A program made the position numbers and the translations under genes. Below, one piece after another: positions 30,301 to 39,429 of a stretch of DNA of 64,000 nt. Within the stretch, counting starts at the first letter, position 1, and the number at the start of each line of letters is the position of its first letter. This stretch comes from Acidibrevibacterium fodinaquatile. GTDB taxonomy: Bacteria > Pseudomonadota > Alphaproteobacteria > Acetobacterales > Acetobacteraceae. The notes under the pieces are model-generated. The model was not told where the DNA came from. It did not search any database and was given only the letters and a program-made list of their open reading frames with translations. The stretch covers positions 1,178,001 to 1,242,000 of the forward strand of contig NZ_CP029176.1 in assembly GCF_003352165.1 (NCBI RefSeq), in the 5' to 3' direction.

Positions 30301-30593
30301 GGATGAATTCGACCAAGGCGGCGCTCGAAGCCGGCTTCGTGCGGCTGCGCCCGGTCTTGATGACGGCGTCTGCGATGGTGATCGGCATGATCCCGATGTC
30401 GCTCGGGCTCGGCGATGGCGGCGAACAAAACGCCCCGCTCGGCCGCGCCGTGATCGGCGGCCTGCTGTTCGCCACCGTCTCAACCCTGCTCTTCGTCCCC
30501 ACCGTCTTCGCGATCCTCCACCGCAAAGACAATGCCAACGCGCCAACCCCGGAAGGGCCGCGCGGAGCAGCGGCCGAGCATGGCCAGCATTAG
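27336..30593 (+). CDS. RND-superfamily efflux pump inner-membrane subunit
   Basis: A 1085-residue protein with the AcrB-like layout: one N-terminal helix, a large periplasmic domain, a helix bundle, a second periplasmic domain and a second bundle. The proton-relay helix holds D401-E402 (MLVDEATVTIEN) where AcrB has Asp-Asp. A charged His-rich loop (GGEHAHAHPKSRNP) lies between the two halves. No membrane-fusion or outer-membrane partner is encoded next to it, so it must pair with proteins encoded elsewhere. The substrate is unknown. Confidence 0.9.
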   Translation: MWIVQVALRRPYTFVVLAILILLFGTLSAIRTPKDVFPSIDIPVVAVVFQYNGMLPNDISGRFVYFFERTVMATTVDIEHIESNSMIDYGIVKIFFDNHVNISAALSEVTATAQVVLKFFPRGSVPPFVLFYNAASIPVISMTASSTTVPETILFDYANNVIRPALSSVQGTAILTPYGGKYRMVIADLNPEEMQANALSPQDVTNQLNQQNLILPTGTQKIGKYEWDMMLTDQPRSIPEMNNFPIKKANGTVIYMKDIAYVHDGAIPQTNMVRVNGERAILMPVVKAGAVSTLDIVQGVKDRMPLIEETVPKGMELHLVGDQSVFVRAAIEGVVREAIIAAVLTALMILLFLGSVRSTIIIAVSIPLSVLSSIVVLSAIGQTINTLTLGGLALAVGMLVDEATVTIENFNYHMEMGKDIETAILDGAQQIVIPALLSLLSISIVFAPMWLLTGVSYYLFTPLAEAVIFAMVASFILSRTLVPTMAVFMLRGVAEHHQQELKRKEEGGEHAHAHPKSRNPFVRFQQGFERGFTRMRDGYHSVLAGILAIRYVFVGVFLAFTVGSVVALGPWLGQIFFPGVDAGVMYLHIRAQTGTRIEETARLAQEVEDYIRTVIPKDQLKTFVDNIDLPVAGIPLAYLSTGSFGPEDADVLITLDRDHHGPTADYVAYLRRQLPLHFPGTTFYFMPADMNTQILNFGRPSPIDIQVTGPDLDDDYRFALRLYRDLVRVPGLVDTHLAQPFNYPTFQVDVDRSYAMMVGLTEADVTNSMLTSLYSNYQVSPNFYLDYKTGITYFLVGQTPQYRIDTMNDLINMPISNPGNFKTSGKTTQILGALATVKVVGRPGMVSHYNVQPMEEIFAAVQGRDLGGVSGDINRIIAANLKYRPPGVAVAVRGQVDTMNTAYAQLFAGLIGSVVLIYLLLVVNFQSWLDPFIIITALPAAIAGIVWMLFVTGTPLSVPALTGAIMCMGVATANSILVVAFAREQLAEGMNSTKAALEAGFVRLRPVLMTASAMVIGMIPMSLGLGDGGEQNAPLGRAVIGGLLFATVSTLLFVPTVFAILHRKDNANAPTPEGPRGAAAEHGQH

Positions 30594-30709
30594 CCCTCTC
30601 TCCCGATGATCGGGGCCTGGCCGGCAACGGCCGGGCTCGTCATCTTCGCTTGGGGAATTGGCAGGTCGGTGCCAGAGGCGTACTCTTCCCGCTCTGAAGG
30701 AGAGAGCAT

Positions 30710-32737
30710 ATGCGCCGCATTCTGCGCTTGGGCTTGTTCTGTGTTGCGTTCGCCGCCGTCGCCTTCGCCGCACACGCGCGCGTGCTGCGGCTTGAACTGA
30801 CCGCGGTCGAGGCGCCGGCGTTCGGCGGCATGGCGTTTGGCGCAAGCGGCCAATATGAGCGCATCACCGGCATCGCCCATGGTGAACTCGACCCGACCGA
30901 TCCCGCCAATGCCGGCATCCAGGATCTCGCCCTCGCCCCACGCGGGCCAGATGGCAAGGTCGCCTATGCCACGCCATTCGTGATCCTGATGCCGATCGCC
31001 GCCGATCGCGGCAACCACATCCTGCTGTATGACGTGGTCAATCGTGGCCGACCCTTGGCCCCGGGGCTTTATAACCGCGGCGGCAGCGCCTCGGAAATCG
31101 GCGATGGCTTCCTCGAACGTCAGGGATTTTCGTTGGTCTGGAGCGGCTGGCAGGGCGATCTCCCGCCCGAGACCCCCTTCGCTTTCCCCGCCCCGATTGC
31201 GCACGCGCCCGGCGGCGGGGTCATCACCGGGCCGGTGCGTAAGGATTTCGAACTTTTTGAGCCGCGCTCGACCTTTGCTCTCGGCGCGACCGATCTCGGC
31301 CAGGGCGTTGCCTATCCCGCCGCCGATCTCAGCGCGCCCGGTGCGATGCTGACCGAACGCGTCCATCAAGACGATCCGCCACATCTTGTTGCGCGCGAGG
31401 ATTGGGCCCTCGCTGATTGCACGAAAACCCCGTTTCCTGGCACGCCGAGCCCGACTCATCTCTGCCGCCGCGGCGGCTTCGATACCAATCACATCTATGA
31501 ATTCACCTATACCGCGCGCGACCCGCGCGTGCTTGGGCTCGGCTTTGCCGCGACCCGCGATTTGGTCGCTTTTCTTCGCCACGAGACCGCCGATGAAAAC
31601 GGCATCGTCAATCCGCTCGCCGGGCGTATCCGCGTCACGATTGCCCATGGCACCTCGCAAAGCGGGCGGTTTCTGCGGAGCTTTCTCGATCTCGGCTTCA
31701 ACGCCGCTCCCGGCGGCGGGCGTGTTTTCGACGGCATGGTGGTGCATATCGCCGCTGTCCGCCTCGCCCTCAATCAGCGCTTCGCGCAGCCGAGCGCGGC
31801 CTCGATGCAGCATGAGGAACATCTCGCGCCGACCCAGGATTTTCCCTTCACCTGGCAACAAAGCCGCGACCCACTCTCAGGCACTCGCGCCGGCATTCTC
31901 GACGCCTGCACAAAAACCCGCACCTGTCCCGAGATTTTTCAGGAGCTGAGTTCGATCGAATACTGGAACAGCCGCGCCGCCCTCGATACCACCGACGGCG
32001 CCGGGCATGATCTTCCGCTCCCTGCACAGGTTCATCTCTATCATTTCGCCGGAACCCAGCACGTGCTCGGGCTCAGGGCCGGGCCCTGCGACTATGCGCA
32101 AAACCCCAATTCCTATCTCGAGGCGATGCGCGCCCTGCTTTTGCATCTTGCCATGCTGCTTGAGAAAAAGACGCCGCCGCCGGCGAGCCGTTACCCCCGC
32201 GTCGCCGACCACACTTTGGTCGAGCCCGCCGAAGCGGCGCGGATTTTCCCGCGTATTCCAGGGGTTGCCGGCAATGCCCTGATCAATGACATGCCGGTCA
32301 TGCTGCGCGGGCCGGGCTTTGACGCGCGGCGCGAATCCGGCATCCTCGGCGAGCCGCCGGTCGCCAAAAGCAACGCCCGCTATGATGTGCGGGTGCCGGC
32401 GGTCGATGGCGATGGCAATGAGACCGATGGCGTGCGCTCGGTCGCGCTCCAGGCGCCGCTCGGCACCTATACCGGCTGGAATCTGCGCAAGCCGGGGTTC
32501 GCCGAAGGCGATCTCTGCTATCTCGTCGGCAGCTTCTTCCCCTTTGCCCGCACCCGCGCCGAGCGCGAAGCGAACGGTGACCCGCGCCCCTCGCTCGAGG
32601 AGCGTTATCGCGACCATGCCGGCTATGTCGCCGCCGTCACTGCGGCGATCGCGCGCCAGAGCGAGGCGGGGTTTCTGCTTCCCGAAGACGCCGCTCGTCT
32701 CCGCGCCGAAGCCGAGGCGAGCGACGTGTTGCGCTGA
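30710..32737 (+). CDS. secreted alpha/beta-hydrolase-domain protein
   Basis: A 675-residue protein with an N-terminal signal peptide ([19 protein letters not shown], cleaved near AHA). The mature part resembles the large periplasmic alpha/beta hydrolase family (Abhydrolase_10): repeated [19 protein letters not shown]-type opening and [19 protein letters not shown], whose SQSGR could hold the nucleophile. AAGGAGAGAG precedes the ATG. The substrate is unknown. It stands 116 bp after the RND gene in the same direction. Confidence 0.75.
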   Translation: MRRILRLGLFCVAFAAVAFAAHARVLRLELTAVEAPAFGGMAFGASGQYERITGIAHGELDPTDPANAGIQDLALAPRGPDGKVAYATPFVILMPIAADRGNHILLYDVVNRGRPLAPGLYNRGGSASEIGDGFLERQGFSLVWSGWQGDLPPETPFAFPAPIAHAPGGGVITGPVRKDFELFEPRSTFALGATDLGQGVAYPAADLSAPGAMLTERVHQDDPPHLVAREDWALADCTKTPFPGTPSPTHLCRRGGFDTNHIYEFTYTARDPRVLGLGFAATRDLVAFLRHETADENGIVNPLAGRIRVTIAHGTSQSGRFLRSFLDLGFNAAPGGGRVFDGMVVHIAAVRLALNQRFAQPSAASMQHEEHLAPTQDFPFTWQQSRDPLSGTRAGILDACTKTRTCPEIFQELSSIEYWNSRAALDTTDGAGHDLPLPAQVHLYHFAGTQHVLGLRAGPCDYAQNPNSYLEAMRALLLHLAMLLEKKTPPPASRYPRVADHTLVEPAEAARIFPRIPGVAGNALINDMPVMLRGPGFDARRESGILGEPPVAKSNARYDVRVPAVDGDGNETDGVRSVALQAPLGTYTGWNLRKPGFAEGDLCYLVGSFFPFARTRAEREANGDPRPSLEERYRDHAGYVAAVTAAIARQSEAGFLLPEDAARLRAEAEASDVLR

Positions 32738-32819
32738 GGCGCGGCCATGCGCGGCGCTTGACCGCGGGGCGGCGACGGATGAAACAGCCCATGAGCGAAC
32801 TGGTCAGCAAGGGGCGGGC

Positions 32820-33722
32820 ATGAGCGAGACTTCCGATCGGATGGGTGCGGCGCAGGAACAAGCGCGCATTCTTGCCCACGCGCTTCCCTTCCTTCGCCGC
32901 TACGCCGGGGCGACGATCGTCGTCAAATATGGCGGCCACGCGATGGGCGATGACGCGCTGGCCAAGCAGTTCGGCCGCGATATTGCCCTTCTCAAGCAGG
33001 TCGGGGTCAATCCCGTCGTGGTCCATGGTGGCGGGCCGCAAATCAACGCCATGCTCGAGCGCCTTGCCATTCAATCGACCTTCGTTAATGGCCTCCGGGT
33101 CACCGACGCGGCGATGGTCGAAGTGGTGGAGATGGTGCTCGCCGGGACTGTCAATAAGGAGGTCGCGAGCCTGATCAACGCTGCCGGTGCGCTCGCGGTC
33201 GGGATTTCGGGCAAGGATGGTGGCCTGATCCGGGCAAAGAAGCTCACCCGTAGCGCGCGCGACCCCGAGAGTCATATCGAGCGGGTGCTCGATCTCGGCT
33301 TCGTCGGCGAGCCGGAGCGGATCGATGTCCGCGTCATCCATGCTCTGACCGGCGCTGGGCTGATCCCGGTGATCGCCCCGGTCGGGATCGGCGGCGATGG
33401 CGCGACCTACAACATCAACGCCGATACCGCCGCCGGTGCCATCGCCGCCGCGCTTGGCGCGACCCGTCTTCTGATGCTGACCGACGTCCCCGGCGTGCTC
33501 GACGCCGAGCGCCGGACCATCCCGGAGATGACCGTCGCCGAGGTCGCGCAAGCGGTCGCCGATGGTCGGATCACCGGCGGCATGATCCCGAAAGTCGAAA
33601 CCTGCGCCGCGGCCGTTGTCGGCGGCGTTCAGGGCGCCGTCATTCTCGATGGCCGCGTCCCCCACGCCGCCCTCCTCGAACTCTTCACCGAAGGCGGCGT
33701 CGGCACCCTGATCAAGCCCTGA
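32820..33722 (+). CDS. argB: acetylglutamate kinase
   Basis: A 300-residue amino-acid kinase catalysing the second step of arginine synthesis. Motifs [37 protein letters not shown] and [12 protein letters not shown] are all present. The ATG at 32820 is preceded by GGGGCGGG, a poor ribosome site; an upstream frame starting at 32286 is a shadow of the hydrolase. The product is cytosolic. Confidence 0.96.
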   Translation: MSETSDRMGAAQEQARILAHALPFLRRYAGATIVVKYGGHAMGDDALAKQFGRDIALLKQVGVNPVVVHGGGPQINAMLERLAIQSTFVNGLRVTDAAMVEVVEMVLAGTVNKEVASLINAAGALAVGISGKDGGLIRAKKLTRSARDPESHIERVLDLGFVGEPERIDVRVIHALTGAGLIPVIAPVGIGGDGATYNINADTAAGAIAAALGATRLLMLTDVPGVLDAERRTIPEMTVAEVAQAVADGRITGGMIPKVETCAAAVVGGVQGAVILDGRVPHAALLELFTEGGVGTLIKP

Positions 33723-33757
33723 GCGCCGTCCTCGAGGGGGCAAGAATGCCCGCGCCG

Positions 33758-34552
33758 TCAGCGGCCGACGAAGCGCGGCTTCTGCTTGGCAAGGAAAGCG
33801 CGGGCGGCATTTTGGAAATCCTCGGTCTGCGCGAAATCATTGACCGCGCGATCCTCCTCCGGCGTGATCGGCAGTGGCCCGCGCAGCTTGCGGATCGCCG
33901 CCTTATGAAAGCGCGCCGAAAGCGGGCTGCCCTCGCTGATCCGTCGTGCCAGCGCCATCGCCTCCTCGGCCACCTTGGCATCAGCAACGACGCGCGAGAG
34001 CAGGCCCTTCGCATAGGCCTCATGGCCGTTGAAAATCCGGCCTTCGATCAGGATTTCGGCAACGACGCCGGTCCCGACCATCTGGATGATCGGGTCGATC
34101 TCGGCATAGGGATACCAGATGCCGAGATTGCGCGCGGTGATGCCGAAGCGGATAGTTTCGCCGCCGACGCGAAAATCGCACATCGTCGCGATCCCGGCGC
34201 CGCCGCCGAGGCAGATGCCCTCGATCTGCGCCACCACCGGATGGCGGCAGAGCCGGATCGACTGCATGCTTTCATGCAGCATGTCGGCGTAGCGATCCTC
34301 CGCGTCACGGCTGCCGCGTTCGGTCGCGAAGGCGGAAATGTCGGCGCCGGCCGAAAACGCGCCGCCCGCGCCGCGCAGCACGACGCAGCGCAGGGCCTCG
34401 TCCGCCGAAAGCGCCTCCATGATCTCCTTCAGCCGTCGCCACATTGCGAGATTGAAGGCGTTGCGGCGCTCCGGGCGGTTGAAGGTCACGATCGCGATCA
34501 CATCCTCGCGGGTGACGGTGAGGTGGGTGTCCGTCTGATGGGGTTCGGCCAT
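33758..34552 (-). CDS. enoyl-CoA hydratase/isomerase (crotonase family)
   Basis: A 264-residue crotonase-fold enzyme: oxyanion-hole blocks GAGGAFSAGADISAFA and IEGICLGGGAGIATMCDFRVG. Such proteins hydrate or isomerise enoyl-CoA; the exact substrate is unclear and the usual catalytic Glu pair is not obvious. Convergent with argB, 35 bp between the ends. Confidence 0.85.
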   Translation of the reverse strand: MAEPHQTDTHLTVTREDVIAIVTFNRPERRNAFNLAMWRRLKEIMEALSADEALRCVVLRGAGGAFSAGADISAFATERGSRDAEDRYADMLHESMQSIRLCRHPVVAQIEGICLGGGAGIATMCDFRVGGETIRFGITARNLGIWYPYAEIDPIIQMVGTGVVAEILIEGRIFNGHEAYAKGLLSRVVADAKVAEEAMALARRISEGSPLSARFHKAAIRKLRGPLPITPEEDRAVNDFAQTEDFQNAARAFLAKQKPRFVGR

Positions 34553-34583
34553 GGTGATTTTGCTCCTTTATCGCGGCAAAATG

Positions 34584-35246
34584 TCACGCCAGCGGGAGAT
34601 CGTCCATGCTCGGCCGGCCCGTCGCGAAGCGCCAGTGATGCCAGAGGAGACGCGCGGCAAGGCTCCGCCAGGGCCGCCACGCCTCGGCGAGCCGACGCAG
34701 CGCCGCTTCACGCGGGCGCGAAGCAAGCCCTCTGAGATCGGCCAGTGCCGCGGCCAGGGCGAGATCGCCGGCGGGAAACACATCCTCGCGCTCCAACGCA
34801 AACAGGAGATAGATTTCCCCGCTCCAGCGCCCAAGCCCGCGCACCCCGGCGATCGCCGCGATCGCCGCCTCATCCGCCATCGCGGCCAGCCCCGCCTGGC
34901 TCAGCCGACCGCTTGCGAACGCCTCGGCAAGCGCCCGGGCGTGGGCGATTTTCGGGCGCGACAATCCCGCCGCGCGCAAATCCTCATCGCCGAGCGCAAG
35001 CAGCCCCGCGGGCGTGATCGCGCCGGGAAGTGCGACCAGCCGGCGCCAGATCGCCGCTGCCGCCTGGTTGCTGATCTGCTGGCCGCAAATCGCTTGGAGG
35101 AGGCCAGGAAACCCGCCCGCCCGGCGCCGCCAGGGCAGGGGGCCACAGCGCGGCTCGATCGTGGCAAGCAAGGGATCGCGCTGGGCGAGCGCCTGGAGCC
35201 CAGCGCGGGCGGCGCGGGGCGGTTCGGGATATCGGTTTTCCACCAT
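34584..35246 (-). CDS. DNA-3-methyladenine glycosylase II (AlkA-like, HhH-GPD)
   Basis: A 220-residue base-excision repair glycosylase. The helix-hairpin-helix with GVRGLGRWSGEIYLLFAL is followed by a Gly/Asp block DVFPAGDLALAAAL, whose Asp is the expected catalytic residue. An AICGQQIS motif earlier is typical. The ATG at 35246 with AAGGAAAAG upstream gives the normal length; the longer frame is a shadow of polA. Confidence 0.88.
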   Translation of the reverse strand: MVENRYPEPPRAARAGLQALAQRDPLLATIEPRCGPLPWRRRAGGFPGLLQAICGQQISNQAAAAIWRRLVALPGAITPAGLLALGDEDLRAAGLSRPKIAHARALAEAFASGRLSQAGLAAMADEAAIAAIAGVRGLGRWSGEIYLLFALEREDVFPAGDLALAAALADLRGLASRPREAALRRLAEAWRPWRSLAARLLWHHWRFATGRPSMDDLPLA

Positions 35247-35396
35247 CTCTTTTCCTTGCCTGTTCGCTCGCCAGCGCCGCTGCCTGCCGCTCGCCCCATG
35301 CCCCGCTTTGCGCGGCGGCGCGCGGCCGGCCACTCGGTTGAAAAACCAGCCGACATCGCTATCCTGCCGGCCATCCCGCGACCAGAGAGGACGGCC

Positions 35397-35627
35397 ATGC
35401 CCGCCGGCGATACCCAGTCTTCCGACACCACCACCGCAGCCCCGACCACGATCACCCCCACCGAGATCATCCATGTCGATCAGCGCGTGGTCGCCTGTGA
35501 CGGCGGCGACGGCCCGCTTGGGCATCCCCGCGTCTATCTTCGCATTCCCGACCGCGAGGTGATGTGCCCTTATTGCTCGCGGCTTTTCGTCGTCAACGAG
35601 GGCGTCGGCCCGGCTGACGGACATTGA
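35397..35627 (+). CDS. zinc-finger (zf-CHCC) protein
   Basis: A 76-residue protein whose C-terminal half has the Cys-His-Cys-Cys pattern VACDGGDGPLGHPRVYL ... VMCPYCSRLFV. This is the zf-CHCC domain found in the mitochondrial complex I subunit NDUFS6 and in short alphaproteobacterial relatives. The N-terminus is Thr-rich and disordered-looking. Lies 19 bp before polA in the same direction, so probably co-transcribed. Confidence 0.85.
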   Translation: MPAGDTQSSDTTTAAPTTITPTEIIHVDQRVVACDGGDGPLGHPRVYLRIPDREVMCPYCSRLFVVNEGVGPADGH

Positions 35628-35646
35628 CCGCCCGGCCGCCCGCGCC

Positions 35647-38394
35647 ATGACCGAGACCGCCGCGGCCGCACCGCCGCGCTTGGTGCTGATCGACGGCTCG
35701 GGGTTCATATTTCGCGCTTTTCACGCGCTGCCGCCGATGACGCGGCCGGACGGCACGCCGGTGAACGCCGTGTTCGGCTTCGCCAACATGCTCGCGCGGT
35801 TTTTACGTGAGCATACCGGCACCCATCTCGCGGTGATTTTCGATGCCGGGCGGCATACGTTTCGCAGCCGCCTCTATCCCGCGTACAAAGCCCAGCGGCC
35901 GCCGCCGCCGCCCGAGCTGGTGCCGCAATTCGCGCTGGTGCGCGAGGCGACCGAAGCTTTCGGCGTCCCCGCGATCGACGCGGTTGATTGGGAGGCCGAT
36001 GATCTGATCGCGGCCTATGCCCGCGCCGCCGAGGCGGAGGGTGGCGAGACGGTGATCGTCTCGTCCGACAAGGATCTGATGCAGCTCATTCGCCCTGGCG
36101 TCAGCCTGCTCGATCCGATCAAGCAAAAACCGATCGGCCCGGCCGAAGTGCGCGAAAAATTCGGGGTCCCGCCGGAAAAATTGATCGATCTTCAGGCGCT
36201 GATGGGCGATGCCGTCGACAATGTTCCCGGCGTTCCCGGCATCGGGCCGAAAACCGCGGCGCAATTGCTCGGCGAATTCGGCGATCTCGAGGCCGTACTC
36301 GCCGCGGCACCGGCGATGAAGCCCTCGAAGCGCCGTGATGCCCTGATCGAGAACGTCGAAATGGCACGCTTGTCGCGGCAATTGGTGACGCTGCGGGAAG
36401 ACGCGCCGCTTCCCCGGCCGCTCGCCGCCCTCGCTCTCGCCGAGCCGGATCGCGCGCATCTGTCGGCATGGCTTGCTGCGCAGGATTTCCGCAGTCTCCG
36501 CCAGCGCCTCGGCCTCGATGCGCCCAGCCCGGCCGCGCCCGCCGCCAGTGCGCAAAGCCCGGCGGATCCGCCGGGCCAGGCCGGCTTCGGCCCCTATGAG
36601 ACCGTGACCGATGGCGAAACCCTGGCGCGTTGGATCGCCGAGGCCGCGGCGCGGGGCTATCTCGCCCTCGACACCGAGACCGATGGGTTGGATGCGCTGC
36701 GGGCGCGGCTCATCGGCGTCTCGCTCGCGACCGCCCCGGGCCGCGCCTGCTATCTGCCGCTCCGCCACGAGGAGGGGAGAACCGCGCTCACCCCGGAGGC
36801 GGCTCTGGCCGCGCTGGCGCCGCTTCTGGCCGACGGATCGGTCTTGAAAATCCTGCATAACGCCAAATTCGACCTCGCCGTCCTTGGCCGCGCCGGGATC
36901 GCGGTGGACATCGCCCCGATCGACGACACCATGCTGATCTCCTACGCCCAGGCCGCCGGCGCGCATGGCCATGGGATGGATGAGCTGGCGCTGCTCCATC
37001 TCGGCCATCGCCCGATCTCCTATGACGAGGTCACCGGCACCGGCCGCGCGCGCCTTACCTTCGCCGCCGTGCCGGTCGAACGCGCGACCGCTTATGCCGC
37101 CGAGGACGCCGATGTCACGCTCCGGCTGTGGCATCGTTTGCGCCCCGACTTGCGCACCAACAAGGCGCTGGCGCTCTATGAGCAGATCGAGCGGCGGCTG
37201 ATCCCTGTGCTGCTGGCGATGGAGAAGGCGGGCGTTTTGGTCGACGCCGCCGAACTCTCACGCATTTCCGTCGAATTCGCGGCGCGCATGGCGGAAATGG
37301 AGCGCGAGATCCATGCCCTCGCCGGCCGCCCCTTCAATCTCGCAAGCCCGAAGCAGCTCGGCGAGGTGTTGTTTGACGAACTTCGGCTGCCCGGCGGCAA
37401 GCGCATGAAAACCGGCGCCTGGGGCACCGATGCCCAGGTGTTGCAAAGCCTCGCCGAGGAGGGCCACGAAATCCCCGCCCGCATTCTCGCCTGGCGGCAG
37501 TTGGCGAAGCTGAAATCGACCTACGCCGATGCCCTGGTCAACCAGATCAACCCCGAAACCGGGCGCGTCCATACCAGCTTTGCCATGGCGGTGGCCAGCA
37601 CCGGGCGGCTTTCCTCGACCGACCCCAATCTGCAGAACATCCCGGTGCGCAGCGAAGAGGGCGGGCGCATCCGCCGCGCTTTCATCGCCGCGCCAGGACA
37701 TGTTTTTGTCAGCGCCGATTATTCGCAGATCGAACTCCGCCTCCTTGCCCATGTCGCGGACATCCCCTCGCTCAAGGAGAGCTTCGCGCGCGGCGAGGAT
37801 ATCCACGCCCGCACCGCCTCCGAAGTGTTCGGGGTGCCGATGGCGGGGATGGACGCGCAAACGCGGCGGCGCGCCAAGGCGATCAATTTCGGCATCATTT
37901 ACGGCATCAGCGCCTTCGGGCTCGCCCGCCAGCTCGGCACCACCCCCGGCGAGGCGCGGCTTTATATCGACACCTACTTCGCCCGCTATCCCGGAATTCG
38001 CGCTTACATGGAGCGGATGAAGCGCCTTGCTCGCGAGCAGGGCTATGTGGAAACGCCGTTCGGCCGGCGCTGCTACATCCCGGGTATTGCCGACCGCAAC
38101 GCCGCCCGCCGCGCCTATGCCGAGCGCCAGGCGATCAACGCGCCGCTGCAAGGGGGGGCGGCTGACATCATCAAGCGCGCGATGGTGCGGCTCGCGCCCG
38201 CTCTCGCCGTGTCCGGCCTCGGCGCGCGGCTTCTCCTCCAAGTGCATGACGAATTGCTACTCGAAGCGCCAGAGGCGCAAGCCGAGGCCACCGCCGCCCT
38301 CGTTGGGAAAGTGATGCGCGAGGCAGCGCAGCTGAGCGTGCCGCTGGTGGTCGCGACCGGCGTCGGCGCGAATTGGGCGGAAGCGGCGCACTGA
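35647..38394 (+). CDS. polA: DNA polymerase I
   Basis: A 915-residue polymerase of normal length. Residues about 1-290 form the 5'-3' exonuclease (LVLIDGSGFIFRAFHALPPM; DNVPGVPGIGPKTAAQLL). A 3'-5' proofreading domain keeps its acidic motif (LALDTETDGLDAL), so it is likely active. The polymerase domain has motif A (FVSADYSQIELRLLAH), the O-helix RRRAKAINFGIIYGISAFG and motif C (LLLQVHDELLLEAP). Fills gaps in replication and repair. The transposon lies 50 bp past its stop. Confidence 0.97.
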   Translation: MTETAAAAPPRLVLIDGSGFIFRAFHALPPMTRPDGTPVNAVFGFANMLARFLREHTGTHLAVIFDAGRHTFRSRLYPAYKAQRPPPPPELVPQFALVREATEAFGVPAIDAVDWEADDLIAAYARAAEAEGGETVIVSSDKDLMQLIRPGVSLLDPIKQKPIGPAEVREKFGVPPEKLIDLQALMGDAVDNVPGVPGIGPKTAAQLLGEFGDLEAVLAAAPAMKPSKRRDALIENVEMARLSRQLVTLREDAPLPRPLAALALAEPDRAHLSAWLAAQDFRSLRQRLGLDAPSPAAPAASAQSPADPPGQAGFGPYETVTDGETLARWIAEAAARGYLALDTETDGLDALRARLIGVSLATAPGRACYLPLRHEEGRTALTPEAALAALAPLLADGSVLKILHNAKFDLAVLGRAGIAVDIAPIDDTMLISYAQAAGAHGHGMDELALLHLGHRPISYDEVTGTGRARLTFAAVPVERATAYAAEDADVTLRLWHRLRPDLRTNKALALYEQIERRLIPVLLAMEKAGVLVDAAELSRISVEFAARMAEMEREIHALAGRPFNLASPKQLGEVLFDELRLPGGKRMKTGAWGTDAQVLQSLAEEGHEIPARILAWRQLAKLKSTYADALVNQINPETGRVHTSFAMAVASTGRLSSTDPNLQNIPVRSEEGGRIRRAFIAAPGHVFVSADYSQIELRLLAHVADIPSLKESFARGEDIHARTASEVFGVPMAGMDAQTRRRAKAINFGIIYGISAFGLARQLGTTPGEARLYIDTYFARYPGIRAYMERMKRLAREQGYVETPFGRRCYIPGIADRNAARRAYAERQAINAPLQGGAADIIKRAMVRLAPALAVSGLGARLLLQVHDELLLEAPEAQAEATAALVGKVMREAAQLSVPLVVATGVGANWAEAAH

Positions 38395-38413
38395 AGAACG
38401 AGACAAGAAAAAT

Positions 38414-38444
38414 CTTCTTTTTCTGAAGAAAAAGAAGCAAAAAG
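38414..38444. repeat. convergent-gene repeat, copy C, left part (interrupted)
   Basis: CTTCTTTTTCTGAAG followed by AAAAAGAAGCAAAAAG, where the repeat breaks off and the transposon begins. The sequence resumes at 42064, so this copy was intact before insertion. The last eight bases (38437-38444, GCAAAAAG) are the left target-site duplication. Confidence 0.88.
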
Positions 38445-38468
38445 CGGTCTTATGTAGCAAACACCACC
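38437..38468 (+). repeat. left target duplication and terminal inverted repeat of the transposon
   Basis: Target duplication GCAAAAAG at 38437-38444, then the 24-bp inverted repeat at 38445-38468 beginning CGGTCTTATGTAGCAAAC. It matches the right end in 23 of 24 bases. Its inner bases form a further hairpin: ACACCACC (38461-38468) pairs with GGTGGTGT (38477-38484), which may end transcription of the gene stopping at 38498. Confidence 0.92.
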
Positions 38469-38497
38469 AAAGGCGAGGTGGTGTTATGAGACGAATT

Positions 38498-39178
38498 TCA
38501 TGGATAGTCTTCTTCATAGCCTTCATTGGGATTTGTGACGCTATTCCATGGCAGGCCTCCGCGCATTTCCCATTTGTCGAAAGCGATTTTGTCATATCTA
38601 AAGGTTTGCCATCGCACATTCCAAAAAACGTCTCTAAATTCTACCCTTCCTACAATGTGATCATGATTTCCGAAATCTGGAACGCTAATTATAATGTATT
38701 TCTGTTCAGGCCACATAATAAAACGCTCTTTAATTCGCTTGCAAGTTTTGCTATCATCAAACATATCAACATTCATCTCGGGCGGGAGAATGTCTTTACA
38801 ATAAATCAAAATATCTTTTATAATAGCAGACGTCCTGCCAATATTTGCTATAAACAAATTTACGTTATTAAGAGGACTGTTGAGAGTGGCATTTTTATCA
38901 AAATACAGATAAGGTCTATCAGGGAGATTCATTTTTCTTGTTTGCTCCCGCGCGGCTTCGGCCATGGTTTGATAATGCCACAAGCTTTTTTTCATAATTT
39001 CAGAATTGGATCGGGAAATATTAATGGAATCTCTAGAATCGACTACGGCTTTGCGCGTTTCCCACCACAAAAAGGCCGTGAACAGACCCAAGATCAGCGT
39101 GCAGATAGACAAGAAAAATGTGAGTGTAGTAATGGGTTGCCAAGTGCTGGGCGACCACAAACTCTCGACTATGGTCAT
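38498..39178 (-). CDS. membrane-anchored protein of unknown function (transposon cargo)
   Basis: A 226-residue protein with one strong N-terminal transmembrane segment (ITTLTFFLSICTLILGLFTA), a short coiled-coil-prone stretch (about 45-85) and a soluble C-terminal domain rich in aromatics and beta-strand-like segments (LYFDKNATLNSPLNNVNLFI). I do not recognise a family. A plus-strand frame over the same bases (38486-39283) is rejected as its shadow. The ribosome site (AGAGAATAAG) is weak. Host-interaction or exclusion roles are possible but unsupported. Confidence 0.65.
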   Translation of the reverse strand: MTIVESLWSPSTWQPITTLTFFLSICTLILGLFTAFLWWETRKAVVDSRDSINISRSNSEIMKKSLWHYQTMAEAAREQTRKMNLPDRPYLYFDKNATLNSPLNNVNLFIANIGRTSAIIKDILIYCKDILPPEMNVDMFDDSKTCKRIKERFIMWPEQKYIIISVPDFGNHDHIVGRVEFRDVFWNVRWQTFRYDKIAFDKWEMRGGLPWNSVTNPNEGYEEDYP

Positions 39179-39401
39179 CTTATTCTCTATTCGATTGGTG
39201 GGTTAATTGGTATCGCTATTGGCCTACTTATTAGATTGTGGGTATATTTTTATGAAAAATATTTCTACCGTCGCGGATATTAAGGAGGCAGAATTCAGGA
39301 ATTATGGGTAAAAACTCTACCGAGTATAATCACGAATTTGTGAATAGATTTTTGGTTTTCTGCAAGCTAAGACTTATTATGGAGTCTTGTGCGACTCAAT
39401 A

Positions 39402-39428
39402 TTGACATTCGTCTCTGCATACTATAAA
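39402..39428 (+). promoter_or_regulatory. promoter-like sequence for the transposon tRNA
   Basis: TTGACA at 39402-39407 and TATAAA at 39423-39428, separated by 15 bp (slightly short; ATAAAA one base later gives 16). Transcription would start near 39435, giving a precursor with a leader of about 30 nt before the tRNA 5' end at 39465. It implies that the tRNA is expressed on its own. Confidence 0.55.
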
Positions 39429-39429
39429 A

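Noticed and set aside
27402-30428. 1008-codon minus-strand frame opposite the RND pump
   Set aside because: Its His/Asp/Arg-rich composition is the usual antisense shadow of a GC-rich membrane protein gene.
38461-38484. Short palindrome at the left transposon end as a CRISPR-like or att site
   Set aside because: It occurs only once and overlaps the inverted repeat; a terminator or end structure explains it better. No CRISPR array is visible in the window.
38486-39283. Plus-strand 265-codon frame with an apparent signal peptide inside the transposon
   Set aside because: It is the complement of the 226-residue minus-strand gene, which has the better coding pattern and transmembrane helix. Low GC makes long spurious frames common here.
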